From an uncultured Desulfuromonadales bacterium (GTDB taxonomy: Bacteria; Desulfobacterota; Desulfuromonadia; Desulfuromonadales; Geopsychrobacteraceae), in assembly GCA_945788205.1 (NCBI GenBank), contig CALZLE010000521.1:1-17205 (forward strand): a stretch of 17,205 nucleotides of DNA. Reading direction: 5' to 3'. A program made the position numbers and the translations under genes. Every line of letters begins with the position of its first letter. Within the stretch, counting starts at the first letter, position 1. This document shows, piece by piece, positions 1 through 7,315 of this stretch. The notes beneath the pieces are model-generated. The model searched no databases. It was not told where the DNA came from and worked only from the letters and a program-made list of their open reading frames with translations.

Positions 1-1
1 C

Positions 2-688
2 CATGACAACAGAATCGCCGAGCTGCTGCCACAGGACCTCTTCGATTGCCGACAAGCGATCCGACTGGCACTTGAACGAATTAAACAGCATCAGGTGGAA
101 AGCTCCTGGACCGATTCAGGCCCGATCCACCCTGCCGAGTGGAGCAACTACGGCGATCCCGATTGGGCGGGGGGAAAAATATTTACCGATGCGCGGAAAA
201 TCACAGTTGATGGCAACCCGGAACAGGTCTGGCCAGCATTGGTATCGATCGGCGGCGAAGTCGGCTGGTATTATGCCAACTGGCTATGGAAGTTAAGAGG
301 AATGATCGACCGCGCTTTCGGCGGCGTCGGCTTAAGTCGTGGCCGCCGTGACTCACTGGAAATTTTTCCCGGCGATGCCCTCGATTTCTGGCGAGTGGTC
401 GATGTGAAACAACCGAAACGACTGCTGCTGAATGCCGAAATGAAACTCCCTGGGGAAGCTGTTCTCTACTTCAAATTAGTCGATCTGGGGGACGGCCGAA
501 CCGAGCTGAATCAGATCGCCCGTTTTCTACCGCGAGGGTTGTTTGGCCTGCTTTACTGGTACGCGGTCACACCGTTCCACAGCTACGTTTTTAACGGCAT
601 GTTGCGCGGCATTGCCAAAGCAGCCAGCGTGCCGATCAGCAGTGGCCCGGAGGGTTTTCAATTAGATATCGAACAAATTGAGAACTAA
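2..688 (+). CDS. C-terminal part of an NAD(P)-binding (SDR-like) protein with DUF2867 domain, 5' truncated by window edge
   Basis: The reading frame is open from the first bases of the window to TAA at 686-688, so the true start lies upstream and only about 228 C-terminal residues are visible. The first ~35 residues look like the tail of an atypical NAD(P)-binding Rossmann (YbjT-like) domain, with the helix preceding a 'VESSWTDSG' turn. The rest matches my memory of DUF2867: a 'VWPALVSIGG' strand, 'GWYYANWLWKLRG', 'GVGLSRGRRD', 'GDALDFWRV', 'EMKLPGEA' and 'PRGLFGLLYWYAVTPFH'. DUF2867 has an SRPBCC-like fold and is often fused behind an SDR domain; its substrate is unknown. A GTG at 95 could be mistaken for a start, but the upstream codons continue the family pattern, so this is an edge-truncated gene. 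It converges on the phosphatase gene with a 15-base gap and no visible terminator hairpin. Confidence 0.85.
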   Translation, partial: HDNRIAELLPQDLFDCRQAIRLALERIKQHQVESSWTDSGPIHPAEWSNYGDPDWAGGKIFTDARKITVDGNPEQVWPALVSIGGEVGWYYANWLWKLRGMIDRAFGGVGLSRGRRDSLEIFPGDALDFWRVVDVKQPKRLLLNAEMKLPGEAVLYFKLVDLGDGRTELNQIARFLPRGLFGLLYWYAVTPFHSYVFNGMLRGIAKAASVPISSGPEGFQLDIEQIEN

Positions 689-703
689 ATCCGGAGAGTA
701 AAA

Positions 704-1858
704 TCAGTCGACAATCACCAACAACAGAGTCTGATCATCATCGGCAGGGCAACCAGCCACAAAAGACGCGACATCAGCGTAGACCTGCTGGAGTTTCTCA
801 TCGGCAGATGCTGCATCTGCTTTAGACAACTGCTCACCCAAGCGCTCGACACCGTACATCTGGCCCTGCTGATCGAAACGCTCGATCAAGCCATCAGTGT
901 AAAACAGTAACCGATCACCGGATTGCAGACGGACTTCCTCAACCGGGATCTGCTCACCAGCATAGCTTTTCAACCCCATCGGAAAAATACCTTCGCAGAA
1001 TATCTCCCGAACACCGATCGAAGGCCGATAGAGCAAGGGCTGCAGATGGCCAGCGCGAGCCAATTTAAGGCTGCGGGTGTTCCCATCGTAGACCGCATAG
1101 AGCGCAGTCACCATCCGCGAATCGGACACCTTGCACAGCTGGGTATTCAGGTATTGCAACACCGCAACCGGGTCACGGCCATCTCCCGGAAAAGAGCGCA
1201 GTAAAGCACAACTCATCGCCATCAGCACTGCTGCCTGGGTACTGTGCCCCTCAACATCCGCGACCAATAATCCCCAACAGTTATCGGACAGGGGCAAAAC
1301 GTCGTACAGATCCCCCCCGGCATAGCGACTGGTTTCATAACTGACTGCAAGCTGAACCCCACCGATTTTCGGTAGCTCTTTCGGCAGCAAAGATCGCTGG
1401 GCAGCAGCGACCTGTTGTAGCTCAGATTCCAGCTCATCGCGCTGTTTCTGGACCTTCTTTTTCAGATCATTGATGGTCAAATGGGTATTGACCCGAGCGA
1501 CCACCTCCTCCAAGCGAAACGGCTTGGAAATATAATCGACGGCGCCAATCTCCAACCCCCGAACCCGATCCTTCAGTTCGTCAAGAGCGGAAAGGAAAAT
1601 AATCGGAACTTCAGCAGTCACAGGATTTTCGCGCAGCCGCTGACACACCTCGAAACCATCCATTCCCGGCATCAGGATATCGAGCAGTATCAGGTCTGGC
1701 AGATCGCCTTGGGCGACCTCCAAAGCGGTCTCACCATCGATCGCCGCCAGCAACCGGAACCCCATACCATCCAGGGTTTCTTTGAGCAGTTCCACATTTA
1801 TCGGATTGTCGTCGACCAATAATATTGTCTGGCTGACGTCATCTTGTTTAAACGACAT
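704..1858 (-). CDS. Response regulator with C-terminal PP2C-type (SpoIIE/RsbU) serine phosphatase domain
   Basis: The 384-residue protein begins with a receiver domain (about 10-125). It has the acidic pair D16/D17, phosphoacceptor D60 in 'LLDILMPGMDG', S90 and K112 in 'SKPF'. A coiled-coil linker (about 128-158) precedes 'RSLLPKELP', the usual entry to SpoIIE-type PP2C domains. The phosphatase carries metal-binding acidic residues in 'GGDLYD' (D183), 'VADVEGHS' (D201), 'FYTDG' (D322) and 'DDDQT' (373-377). Proteins of this layout dephosphorylate anti-sigma-factor antagonists in partner-switching pathways, with phosphorylation of the receiver controlling activity. I chose ATG 1858 because a GGGG Shine-Dalgarno-like run sits about 8-9 bases upstream; in-frame ATGs at 1864 and 1894 are less well placed. 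No STAS or anti-sigma partner is visible nearby, so its target is elsewhere. A TTGACA hexamer on the minus strand (1923-1928) lacks a convincing -10. Confidence 0.93.
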   Translation of the reverse strand: MSFKQDDVSQTILLVDDNPINVELLKETLDGMGFRLLAAIDGETALEVAQGDLPDLILLDILMPGMDGFEVCQRLRENPVTAEVPIIFLSALDELKDRVRGLEIGAVDYISKPFRLEEVVARVNTHLTINDLKKKVQKQRDELESELQQVAAAQRSLLPKELPKIGGVQLAVSYETSRYAGGDLYDVLPLSDNCWGLLVADVEGHSTQAAVLMAMSCALLRSFPGDGRDPVAVLQYLNTQLCKVSDSRMVTALYAVYDGNTRSLKLARAGHLQPLLYRPSIGVREIFCEGIFPMGLKSYAGEQIPVEEVRLQSGDRLLFYTDGLIERFDQQGQMYGVERLGEQLSKADAASADEKLQQVYADVASFVAGCPADDDQTLLLVIVD

Positions 1859-1998
1859 ACACATGCCCCACAGTAAAAATCCATGAATTCGCAACTAAAA
1901 GCTTTGCTCATGATTGGTCCGATGTCAATTGATGAAGCCTGAATAGTGTCCGTGATACGATTAAAAAATTGACCATGCTCGACAGGCATGACATTTTC

Positions 1999-2031
1999 TT
2001 TACAAATCTTTGACCAGCTGCTGACCACTCT
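1999..2031 (+). promoter_or_regulatory. Three 11-base-phased direct repeats, candidate OmpR-family operator
   Basis: Units starting at 1999, 2010 and 2021 read TTTACAAATCT, TTGACCAGCTG and CTGACCACTCT, sharing a YTKACMA core at the same offset in each. A looser fourth copy (GTTACAG) starts at 2033, one base out of phase. OmpR/PhoB-type regulators typically bind direct repeats at 11-base spacing, one helical turn. The genes just downstream encode a histidine kinase and an OmpR-family regulator, so autoregulation is a natural inference. A further TTGACCA lies at 1969-1975, and a 5-base-arm inverted repeat (CATGC/GCATG) at 1974-1990. Short repeats can arise by chance. Confidence 0.4.
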
Positions 2032-2043
2032 CGTTACAGGCGC

Positions 2044-2052
2044 TGCTTTAAT
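2044..2052 (+). promoter_or_regulatory. Extended -10 box upstream of the VWA-kinase-regulator operon
   Basis: TGCTTTAAT matches the extended -10 form TGNTATAAT, with five of six bases in the hexamer at 2047-2052. No good -35 hexamer lies 17 bases upstream; the 11-base repeats occupy that region instead, the layout expected of an activator-dependent promoter. Transcription would start near 2059, giving a leader of about 30 bases before the ATG at 2089. This is a prediction by eye. Confidence 0.4.
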
Positions 2053-2088
2053 GGGGCCATCAACCCCCAGCCTGATAAGGAGTGTGAA

Positions 2089-3420
2089 ATGAATCGAATG
2101 CTGAAAAAACTGTTGCCCACCCTGCTGCTGCTTGTATTGACCGCCGGTTCCTCCCTGGCCGCGCCACTACTCAACCTCGGCCTGAGCCTCGACCGTGATG
2201 TTCTGCCTGCCGGCCAACGCGAAACAGCCATCATCAAAGTTGCGCTGAATGTCCCGGAAATCCCACGCGGGATCGAGCGACCACCAGTCAACCTGACTCT
2301 GATTCTCGACCGCTCCGGCTCGATGTCGGGAGATAAGATCAGTAAAGCCCGCGATGCCGCAATCACCGCACTACGGATGCTCGGCCCACAGGATCTTTTC
2401 TCGTTGGTCATTTACGATCACAATGTTCACACTCTGATTCCCCCACAGTCGGCCGCCAACAGTGAACGGCTCGAAGCGCAGATCCGCAATATCAGAGTTG
2501 GTGGTAACACCGCCCTGTTCGGCGCGGTCAGTCAGGGTGCTGCCGAAATCCGCAAAAATCTGGAACAGAATTTCGTTCATCGGGTCGTACTGCTCTCCGA
2601 TGGTCTGGCCAACGTCGGACCGAGTTCACCGAACGATCTGGCCCGGCTTGGTGCCGCCTTGCTGAAAGAAGGGATCTCCGTCACTACCATCGGCATCGGT
2701 CACGGGTTCAATGAAGATCTGATGAGCCAGCTGGCCGACCGTAGCGATGGCAACCACTATTTTGTGGAGTCGAGCGTCGATCTGCCACGTATTTTTGCTG
2801 CAGAGCTGGGAGATGTTCTCAGCGTCGCGGCGCGCCGGATCAGCATCGACCTGGAAACTCCTGCGGGTGTACAGCCGCTTCGGATTATCGGCCGCGAAGG
2901 GCGGATCATCGGAAACCGGGTTGAAATCCACTTAAATCAACTCTACGGCGGGCAGGAAAAATACGCTCTGATTGAAGTGCAGGTCGATCCGGGTCGTCCC
3001 GAGCAAAAACTGAACGTTGCGGCCGCCCGCGCCTACTATGAAAATGCCCTGACCAGTCAGGAAGAAAACACCTCTGCACTGGCCCAAGTGCGCTTCTCAC
3101 CACGTCCGGAAGAAGTGCTCCGTTCGGCCAACAAGCCGGTCCTCAAAGCGGTCGTCGAAAATGAAATCGCCGCCAGTCGCGAGCGAGCCCTTGACCTTTA
3201 CAACGCTGGACGCAAAGATGAAGCGGTCGCCGAGATTCGCCAAAGCAGCGGCAAGCTGAAATCACAAAGCACCAGCCTCGGCTTCAGCGACCTGGCGGAA
3301 ACCGCTGAGGTTTTTGAAGAGGATGCCGAAACCTTCGCTGCCCCGGCCCTGCCGAGCGCCGTGAAAAAAGGGATCCGCTCTGAAAGCTACAAGGTTCGTA
3401 AACAACAAAAAGACTACTGA
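2089..3420 (+). CDS. Exported von Willebrand factor type A (VWA) domain protein
   Basis: The 443-residue protein starts with a Sec signal peptide (two Lys, a Leu-rich core, likely cleavage after 'SLA' or 'LAA' near residue 24-25), so it acts in the periplasm or outside. The VWA domain spans about 67-240 and has a complete metal-ion-dependent adhesion site: D74-x-S76-x-S78 in 'LDRSGSMS', T141 in 'GGNTALF' and D171 in 'LLSDG'. It should bind a divalent metal and mediate protein-protein contact. The C-terminal half (about 250-350) looks like a beta-rich domain, followed by a charged helical segment. An AAGGAG ribosome binding site (2077-2082) sits six bases before the ATG. The histidine kinase starts 24 bases after the stop, so the two are probably co-transcribed and the VWA protein may bind the kinase's extracytoplasmic part. 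No VIT domain or sortase motif is visible. Confidence 0.92.
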   Translation: MNRMLKKLLPTLLLLVLTAGSSLAAPLLNLGLSLDRDVLPAGQRETAIIKVALNVPEIPRGIERPPVNLTLILDRSGSMSGDKISKARDAAITALRMLGPQDLFSLVIYDHNVHTLIPPQSAANSERLEAQIRNIRVGGNTALFGAVSQGAAEIRKNLEQNFVHRVVLLSDGLANVGPSSPNDLARLGAALLKEGISVTTIGIGHGFNEDLMSQLADRSDGNHYFVESSVDLPRIFAAELGDVLSVAARRISIDLETPAGVQPLRIIGREGRIIGNRVEIHLNQLYGGQEKYALIEVQVDPGRPEQKLNVAAARAYYENALTSQEENTSALAQVRFSPRPEEVLRSANKPVLKAVVENEIAASRERALDLYNAGRKDEAVAEIRQSSGKLKSQSTSLGFSDLAETAEVFEEDAETFAAPALPSAVKKGIRSESYKVRKQQKDY

Positions 3421-3444
3421 GATTTCGAACCAGAAGGTTTTATC

Positions 3445-5160
3445 TTGAAATCAAAACTGATCATCCTTGCCTGGCTGTTATTGCTGGTACCGACCCTGCT
3501 GCTCGGGGTCGGTGCCCTACGTTTGCTACAGAGTGAAGAAACACAGTTACTCAGCAGTCAGCGCGCCGCCGCCAGCGACCGAACCAGCGCTATTGCCGGA
3601 AACTTTGATCTGGCCATAGCGGAGGTGCAGGATGGATTACAGGAAACACTGCGACAATTACCGCAGCAGAACCTCGCCCAACAGTTGCACCGCTGGAAAC
3701 GCAGCAACCCGTTAGTGCGCAATGTTTTTGTCTGGCAGCAGGGGCGCGGCTTGATCAGCCCAGATCCAGAACGCCCGGCCAGCGATGAAGAGGCCGCTTT
3801 CGTACGCCGCTTTTTGCCACTGTTCGCGGACCAATCGAACTGGCAACCACCAGAGCTGGATCAAAAGCTTGCAGCAGCTACGACCCGAACTATCCTCGCT
3901 GAACGCCGCGAGCTTCGGCTCCTCGCCAAACAAGCCCCGCCGACAACAGTCGCAGCGGAAATGGCCGACAGCAGTTACTCTGCAGCACCAGCCCCCGCAG
4001 CGTCAAAGCCTGCCGCCGAACCAACACCACAAAATGGCAACAGCCACTGGCGCAGCTGGTACGCCGATGATCAACTTCATCTGCTCGGCTGGTTCGCTCC
4101 CAGCGGAAAACAGCAACGTTATGGCGTCGAAGTGGAGATGATGGCGCTGCTCAGTCGCCTGCTCGGTAATTTGCCATCACAAACGACCGGCCAGGAAAGC
4201 TACGCACTCCTTGATGGCAAGGGTAAAATTTTTCATCAGGTCGGTAACTTTGAGATTCTTCCCGACGCGCAACCGCTGGCGATCATCGCTTTACAGAATC
4301 TGCCTCACTGGCAAGTTGCGGCGTACACTGACCCGACCGCAGCAAAAACCGGCAGCGGCATCATCCTGCTCGGTTCGCTATTGATTGGAACCTTTATCGT
4401 CGCTATTTTACTCGGCGGATCATTGCTCCTCTGGCAGGCCCACCGCAACCAGCGCGACGCTAGCCAGAAAACATCATTCGTCTCCAATGTCTCACATGAG
4501 CTTAAAACCCCGCTGACAACCATCCGCATGTACGCCGAACTGCTCGGAGAAGGCAAACTCCACGATCCGGTGAAACAGCAGCGCTATCTGCAGACGATCA
4601 TCAAAGAGAGTCAGCGGCTGACGCGGCTGGTCAACAATGTCCTCGATTTCAGCCGTTTAGAGCAGAATCGACGCCGATATCAGCGGGAGCCTCTGGAGCT
4701 GAAACAACTGCTCAGCGAATTGCTTGAAACCCAAAAACCTCGCCTGCGAGATGCTGAGATTGAGCTACAGCTGGAGTTACCGACGGAACCATGCCGGCTG
4801 CAAAGTGATCGCGACGCGCTGGAACAGATCATCCTCAACCTGCTCGACAACGGTATCAAATACGCCTCAGAGGGCAAAAAACTGCTGATGCAACTCCGCT
4901 GTGATGAGCTGCAACTCACGTTGCGCCTGCGTGATTGGGGTCCTGGAATTCCCAGCAGTCATAGGCAACGTATCTTCGAAAAATTTCATCGTGTCGATAA
5001 TTCGCTGACCACCAGCCAGCAAGGTTCCGGTCTTGGCTTAAGCATCGCCCGGCAGCTGGCTGAAGGGCTCGGCGGCCAGCTCGAGTATTGCCCAGCTGAC
5101 GACGGTGGCTGCTGCTTTGAGCTACTGCTACCGATCGGGGGAGAAGAATTCAATGGCTGA
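3445..5160 (+). CDS. Membrane sensor histidine kinase
   Basis: The 571-residue kinase has a first membrane segment at about 5-27, an extracytoplasmic region of about 275 residues and a second membrane segment at about 305-331. A HisKA dimerisation domain follows with H351 in 'SHELKTPL', then a HATPase domain with N-box N465/N469, G1 box 'DWGPGIP' (about 497-503) and G2 box 'GSGLGLS' (527-533). No HAMP domain fits between the second membrane segment and the H-box. The extracytoplasmic region contains an Ala/Pro-rich stretch (about 178-197) that looks like a flexible linker between two folded parts; I do not recognise the sensor fold. The TTG start at 3445 is supported by an AGAAGG ribosome binding site seven bases upstream. 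The stop overlaps the regulator's start by 8 bases, indicating translational coupling and a cognate pair. Confidence 0.95.
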   Translation: MKSKLIILAWLLLLVPTLLLGVGALRLLQSEETQLLSSQRAAASDRTSAIAGNFDLAIAEVQDGLQETLRQLPQQNLAQQLHRWKRSNPLVRNVFVWQQGRGLISPDPERPASDEEAAFVRRFLPLFADQSNWQPPELDQKLAAATTRTILAERRELRLLAKQAPPTTVAAEMADSSYSAAPAPAASKPAAEPTPQNGNSHWRSWYADDQLHLLGWFAPSGKQQRYGVEVEMMALLSRLLGNLPSQTTGQESYALLDGKGKIFHQVGNFEILPDAQPLAIIALQNLPHWQVAAYTDPTAAKTGSGIILLGSLLIGTFIVAILLGGSLLLWQAHRNQRDASQKTSFVSNVSHELKTPLTTIRMYAELLGEGKLHDPVKQQRYLQTIIKESQRLTRLVNNVLDFSRLEQNRRRYQREPLELKQLLSELLETQKPRLRDAEIELQLELPTEPCRLQSDRDALEQIILNLLDNGIKYASEGKKLLMQLRCDELQLTLRLRDWGPGIPSSHRQRIFEKFHRVDNSLTTSQQGSGLGLSIARQLAEGLGGQLEYCPADDGGCCFELLLPIGGEEFNG

Positions 5161-5857
5161 AATCAGTATTTTGATTGCCGAAGATGATACCGATCTACGT
5201 CAGGGGCTGGTCGATCTGCTCGAAATTGAAGGCTACCGGGTGCTGCCCTGTGCCGACGGCGGACAGGTGATCGATTGCTACCAGCAGGAACGTCCAGACC
5301 TGCTGCTACTCGATGTGATGATGCCGGAAAAGAGTGGTTACGACCTGTGCCGCGAGATCCGCAAAATAGACAGCCAGATCCCGATTATTCTCATCACCGC
5401 TAAGAGCGAAGAGATCGATAAAGTGGTCGGCCTGGAGTTGGGAGCAGATGACTATATTACCAAGCCGTTCGGGCTCCACGAGCTACGTGCCCGGATTGCG
5501 GCAGTGCTGCGTAGGGCCACCAGCCAACAGCAACCAACAGCTGAGCTGCCGGACTGCTTTCCCCTTGGAGAGGCAGAGATCGATCGAAAAAACTATTGTC
5601 TGCGCAAAAACGGACAGGAGATCAACCTCACCCCGCGCGAGATGAAACTGCTGGATTTCCTGATCAGTCATCCTGACCAAGTCCATAGTCGTAACGACTT
5701 GCTGAATGCTGCGTGGGGAATCGACTACTTCGGCACAACCCGGACTCTCGATCAGCACATTGCCCAACTACGGAAAAAGCTGGAGACAGATCCGGCCGAG
5801 CCAAAAATCATCCTGACAGTGCATGGAGTCGGTTATCGTTTGGGAGTTGGGAACTGA
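5153..5857 (+). CDS. OmpR/PhoB-family DNA-binding response regulator
   Basis: The 234-residue protein has a receiver domain (about 4-118) with acidic pair D11/D12, phosphoacceptor D54 in 'LLLDVMMP', T82 and K104 in 'TKPF'. A winged-helix DNA-binding domain follows (about 136-231), with 'LTPREMKLLDFL', a recognition region around 'TRTLDQHIAQLRKKL' and the terminal hairpin 'VHGVGYRL'. It should be phosphorylated by the kinase encoded immediately upstream and control transcription, plausibly including its own operon through the repeats at 1999-2031. The ATG at 5153 lies inside the kinase's last codons and has a strong GGGGGAG site at about 5137-5143. An in-frame upstream start at 5105 would add 16 residues before the receiver and is unlikely. 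The gene converges on the HDOD gene with a 29-base gap and no obvious hairpin terminator. Confidence 0.95.
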   Translation: MAEISILIAEDDTDLRQGLVDLLEIEGYRVLPCADGGQVIDCYQQERPDLLLLDVMMPEKSGYDLCREIRKIDSQIPIILITAKSEEIDKVVGLELGADDYITKPFGLHELRARIAAVLRRATSQQQPTAELPDCFPLGEAEIDRKNYCLRKNGQEINLTPREMKLLDFLISHPDQVHSRNDLLNAAWGIDYFGTTRTLDQHIAQLRKKLETDPAEPKIILTVHGVGYRLGVGN

Positions 5858-5886
5858 GAAAAACAATAGAAACCGCAGAACAGTGC

Positions 5887-7122
5887 TTATGCCTCGCTGA
5901 AAAAGATCTTTACGATTTCCTTGAACTCGACGTCGACCTGACGAATCGTCGGCGCGATCAGATCCTCTTTTAATCCGGTCGCCTCCCAGGCTTTGAGCTG
6001 CAGCGGTGGTATTTCATTGACCAGATGAACCTCATGGCCACAAGCGTGCGCCAGAAAATCGGCAACATGCATCAGTGATGACTCAATCGCATAATCGTTG
6101 AGGCTCGGAGAGTGATGTCCACCGATCATCCGCAGCAGCTGTGGCGGCAAACGCCAACGCATGGCCAGTAGTTTGCCGACGATACTGTGATCAGTCTGCA
6201 AGGTTTCCTGTTCGGCAAGGAACATCGGCGAATGATCGTTACGCGCCTTGGCAATCGCCCGTTTGTATGACTGAGATGCCCGGTTTAACAGAATGAGTCG
6301 GCCAATGTCATGCAATAGCCCACCGGTAAAATAACCTTCTTCACCCGATAGCCCCAAATGCTTGGCAAGGATGCGCGCATAGAGGCCGCAACGGATCGAA
6401 TGCCGCCAGAAACCATCCATATCGAGCAGGTCTGATGGAATATCCTTAAACTTGCTGATCACCGAAACCCCAACCGCCAGATTTGTCAATTCGTTGGTCC
6501 CAAGCAGGGAAACCGCTCGCGAAACGGAATCGATTTTGCCGGAAAATCCATACATGGGGCTGTTAACCAGAGTCAGCAAACGAACTGACAGGCTGGCATC
6601 TTTGCTGATAACTTCGGCCAATTTATGAGAAGAAGAATCGGGATGTTCAAGGACCTCGACAATGCGATTATAAACGCCGGGCAGAGAAACCAACTCGACG
6701 TCACCGACCAGCAGCTTTGGAACACTCAGCGGAGTCGACCGCTCCTCGAGATCGATATCGAGATTTGCGACAACAGTAACCGGGTCCCAGCCTTGCGACA
6801 AGCTCTGGGCAGAACGGTGAACAGTATGACGATAAACGGTCGCAACCGGCTCACACTCTACGTCGTTAAGGCTAAACCGTCGAAACAAATAACTTTCGGC
6901 CTGTTCGACAAACTGGGCAACCGCTTCCTGCTGACGGAGGTACTCTTCCCCCAAGCTCTCTTCGTCAATTTCAACCTCAATGACTCCCCAGGACTTGAAC
7001 ATTTGCAAATGCTCTGCGGTTAGCTCTACCCCCTCAGCCAACACCAGTCGGTTTTTGGAGGTAAAGAGATCTTCACCCAGAATCATTCCAACTGTCAGAT
7101 CATCGATATATACCAGTGGCAA
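5887..7122 (-). CDS. HDOD-domain signalling protein
   Basis: The 411-residue protein has an N-terminal region (1-135) with the 'DLTVGMILGEDLF...LLAEG'-like pattern often seen ahead of HD-GYP or HDOD domains. An HDOD domain follows (about 140-345): 'LPGVYNRIVEVLEHP', 'ISKDASLSVRLLTLVNSPMY' and 'AVSLLGTNELTNLAVGVSV'. HDOD proteins are usually non-catalytic relatives of HD phosphohydrolases with roles in signalling, motility or stress. Here the metal-type motif 'LLHDIGR' (H271, D272) is retained, but the GYP motif of c-di-GMP phosphodiesterases is absent. The start is TTG at 7122 (reverse strand), supported by an AAGGA site eight bases upstream and by a well-formed promoter at 7160-7188. No in-frame ATG sits near the N-terminus before codon 13. 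The C-terminal ~65 residues beyond the HDOD core are not recognised. Confidence 0.9.
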   Translation of the reverse strand: MPLVYIDDLTVGMILGEDLFTSKNRLVLAEGVELTAEHLQMFKSWGVIEVEIDEESLGEEYLRQQEAVAQFVEQAESYLFRRFSLNDVECEPVATVYRHTVHRSAQSLSQGWDPVTVVANLDIDLEERSTPLSVPKLLVGDVELVSLPGVYNRIVEVLEHPDSSSHKLAEVISKDASLSVRLLTLVNSPMYGFSGKIDSVSRAVSLLGTNELTNLAVGVSVISKFKDIPSDLLDMDGFWRHSIRCGLYARILAKHLGLSGEEGYFTGGLLHDIGRLILLNRASQSYKRAIAKARNDHSPMFLAEQETLQTDHSIVGKLLAMRWRLPPQLLRMIGGHHSPSLNDYAIESSLMHVADFLAHACGHEVHLVNEIPPLQLKAWEATGLKEDLIAPTIRQVDVEFKEIVKIFFSEA

Positions 7123-7159
7123 AACGTCTATCCTTATAGTAATTCAGCAGTTGTGCGGC

Positions 7160-7188
7160 ATCATAACCAAGATTTACCTGGATGCCAA
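7160..7188 (-). promoter_or_regulatory. Sigma-70-type promoter of the HDOD gene
   Basis: On the minus strand TTGGCA (7188-7183) and TATGAT (7165-7160) are separated by exactly 17 bases, and each hexamer matches consensus at five of six positions. Transcription would start near 7153, giving a leader of about 30 bases before the TTG start at 7122. This is the best-looking promoter I found in the window. Confidence 0.6.
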
Positions 7189-7315
7189 CCATTTATTAAA
7201 ATACCATAACCGATGAATAAAAAAACGGGCCGCTTTTTTCGTCACGGGTTTCCGCTCGGCAAATCAGAATTGCGCGTGGTAAGATCCGAGAATTGCATCA
7301 ACAACCGGAGCCAGC

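Noticed and set aside
1798..2028. 76-codon reverse frame over the 5' end of the phosphatase gene
   Set aside because: Mostly overlaps the phosphatase start and the intergenic region, with no family resemblance or good ribosome binding site.
5887..7122. HD-GYP c-di-GMP phosphodiesterase
   Set aside because: An HD pair is present in LLHDIGR, but the GYP motif and the additional histidines are missing; HDOD fits better.
7219..7239. A-run, CGGGCCG, T-run resembling a terminator hairpin
   Set aside because: The GC core can pair only three bases around a one-base loop with a bulge, so no stable hairpin forms, and it lies upstream of the ClC gene where no transcript is expected to end.
7256..7285. 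TCGGCA ... TGGTAAGAT as a promoter for the ClC gene
   Set aside because: The hexamers match only four of six bases each with 18-base spacing; possible as an extended -10 promoter but too weak to annotate.
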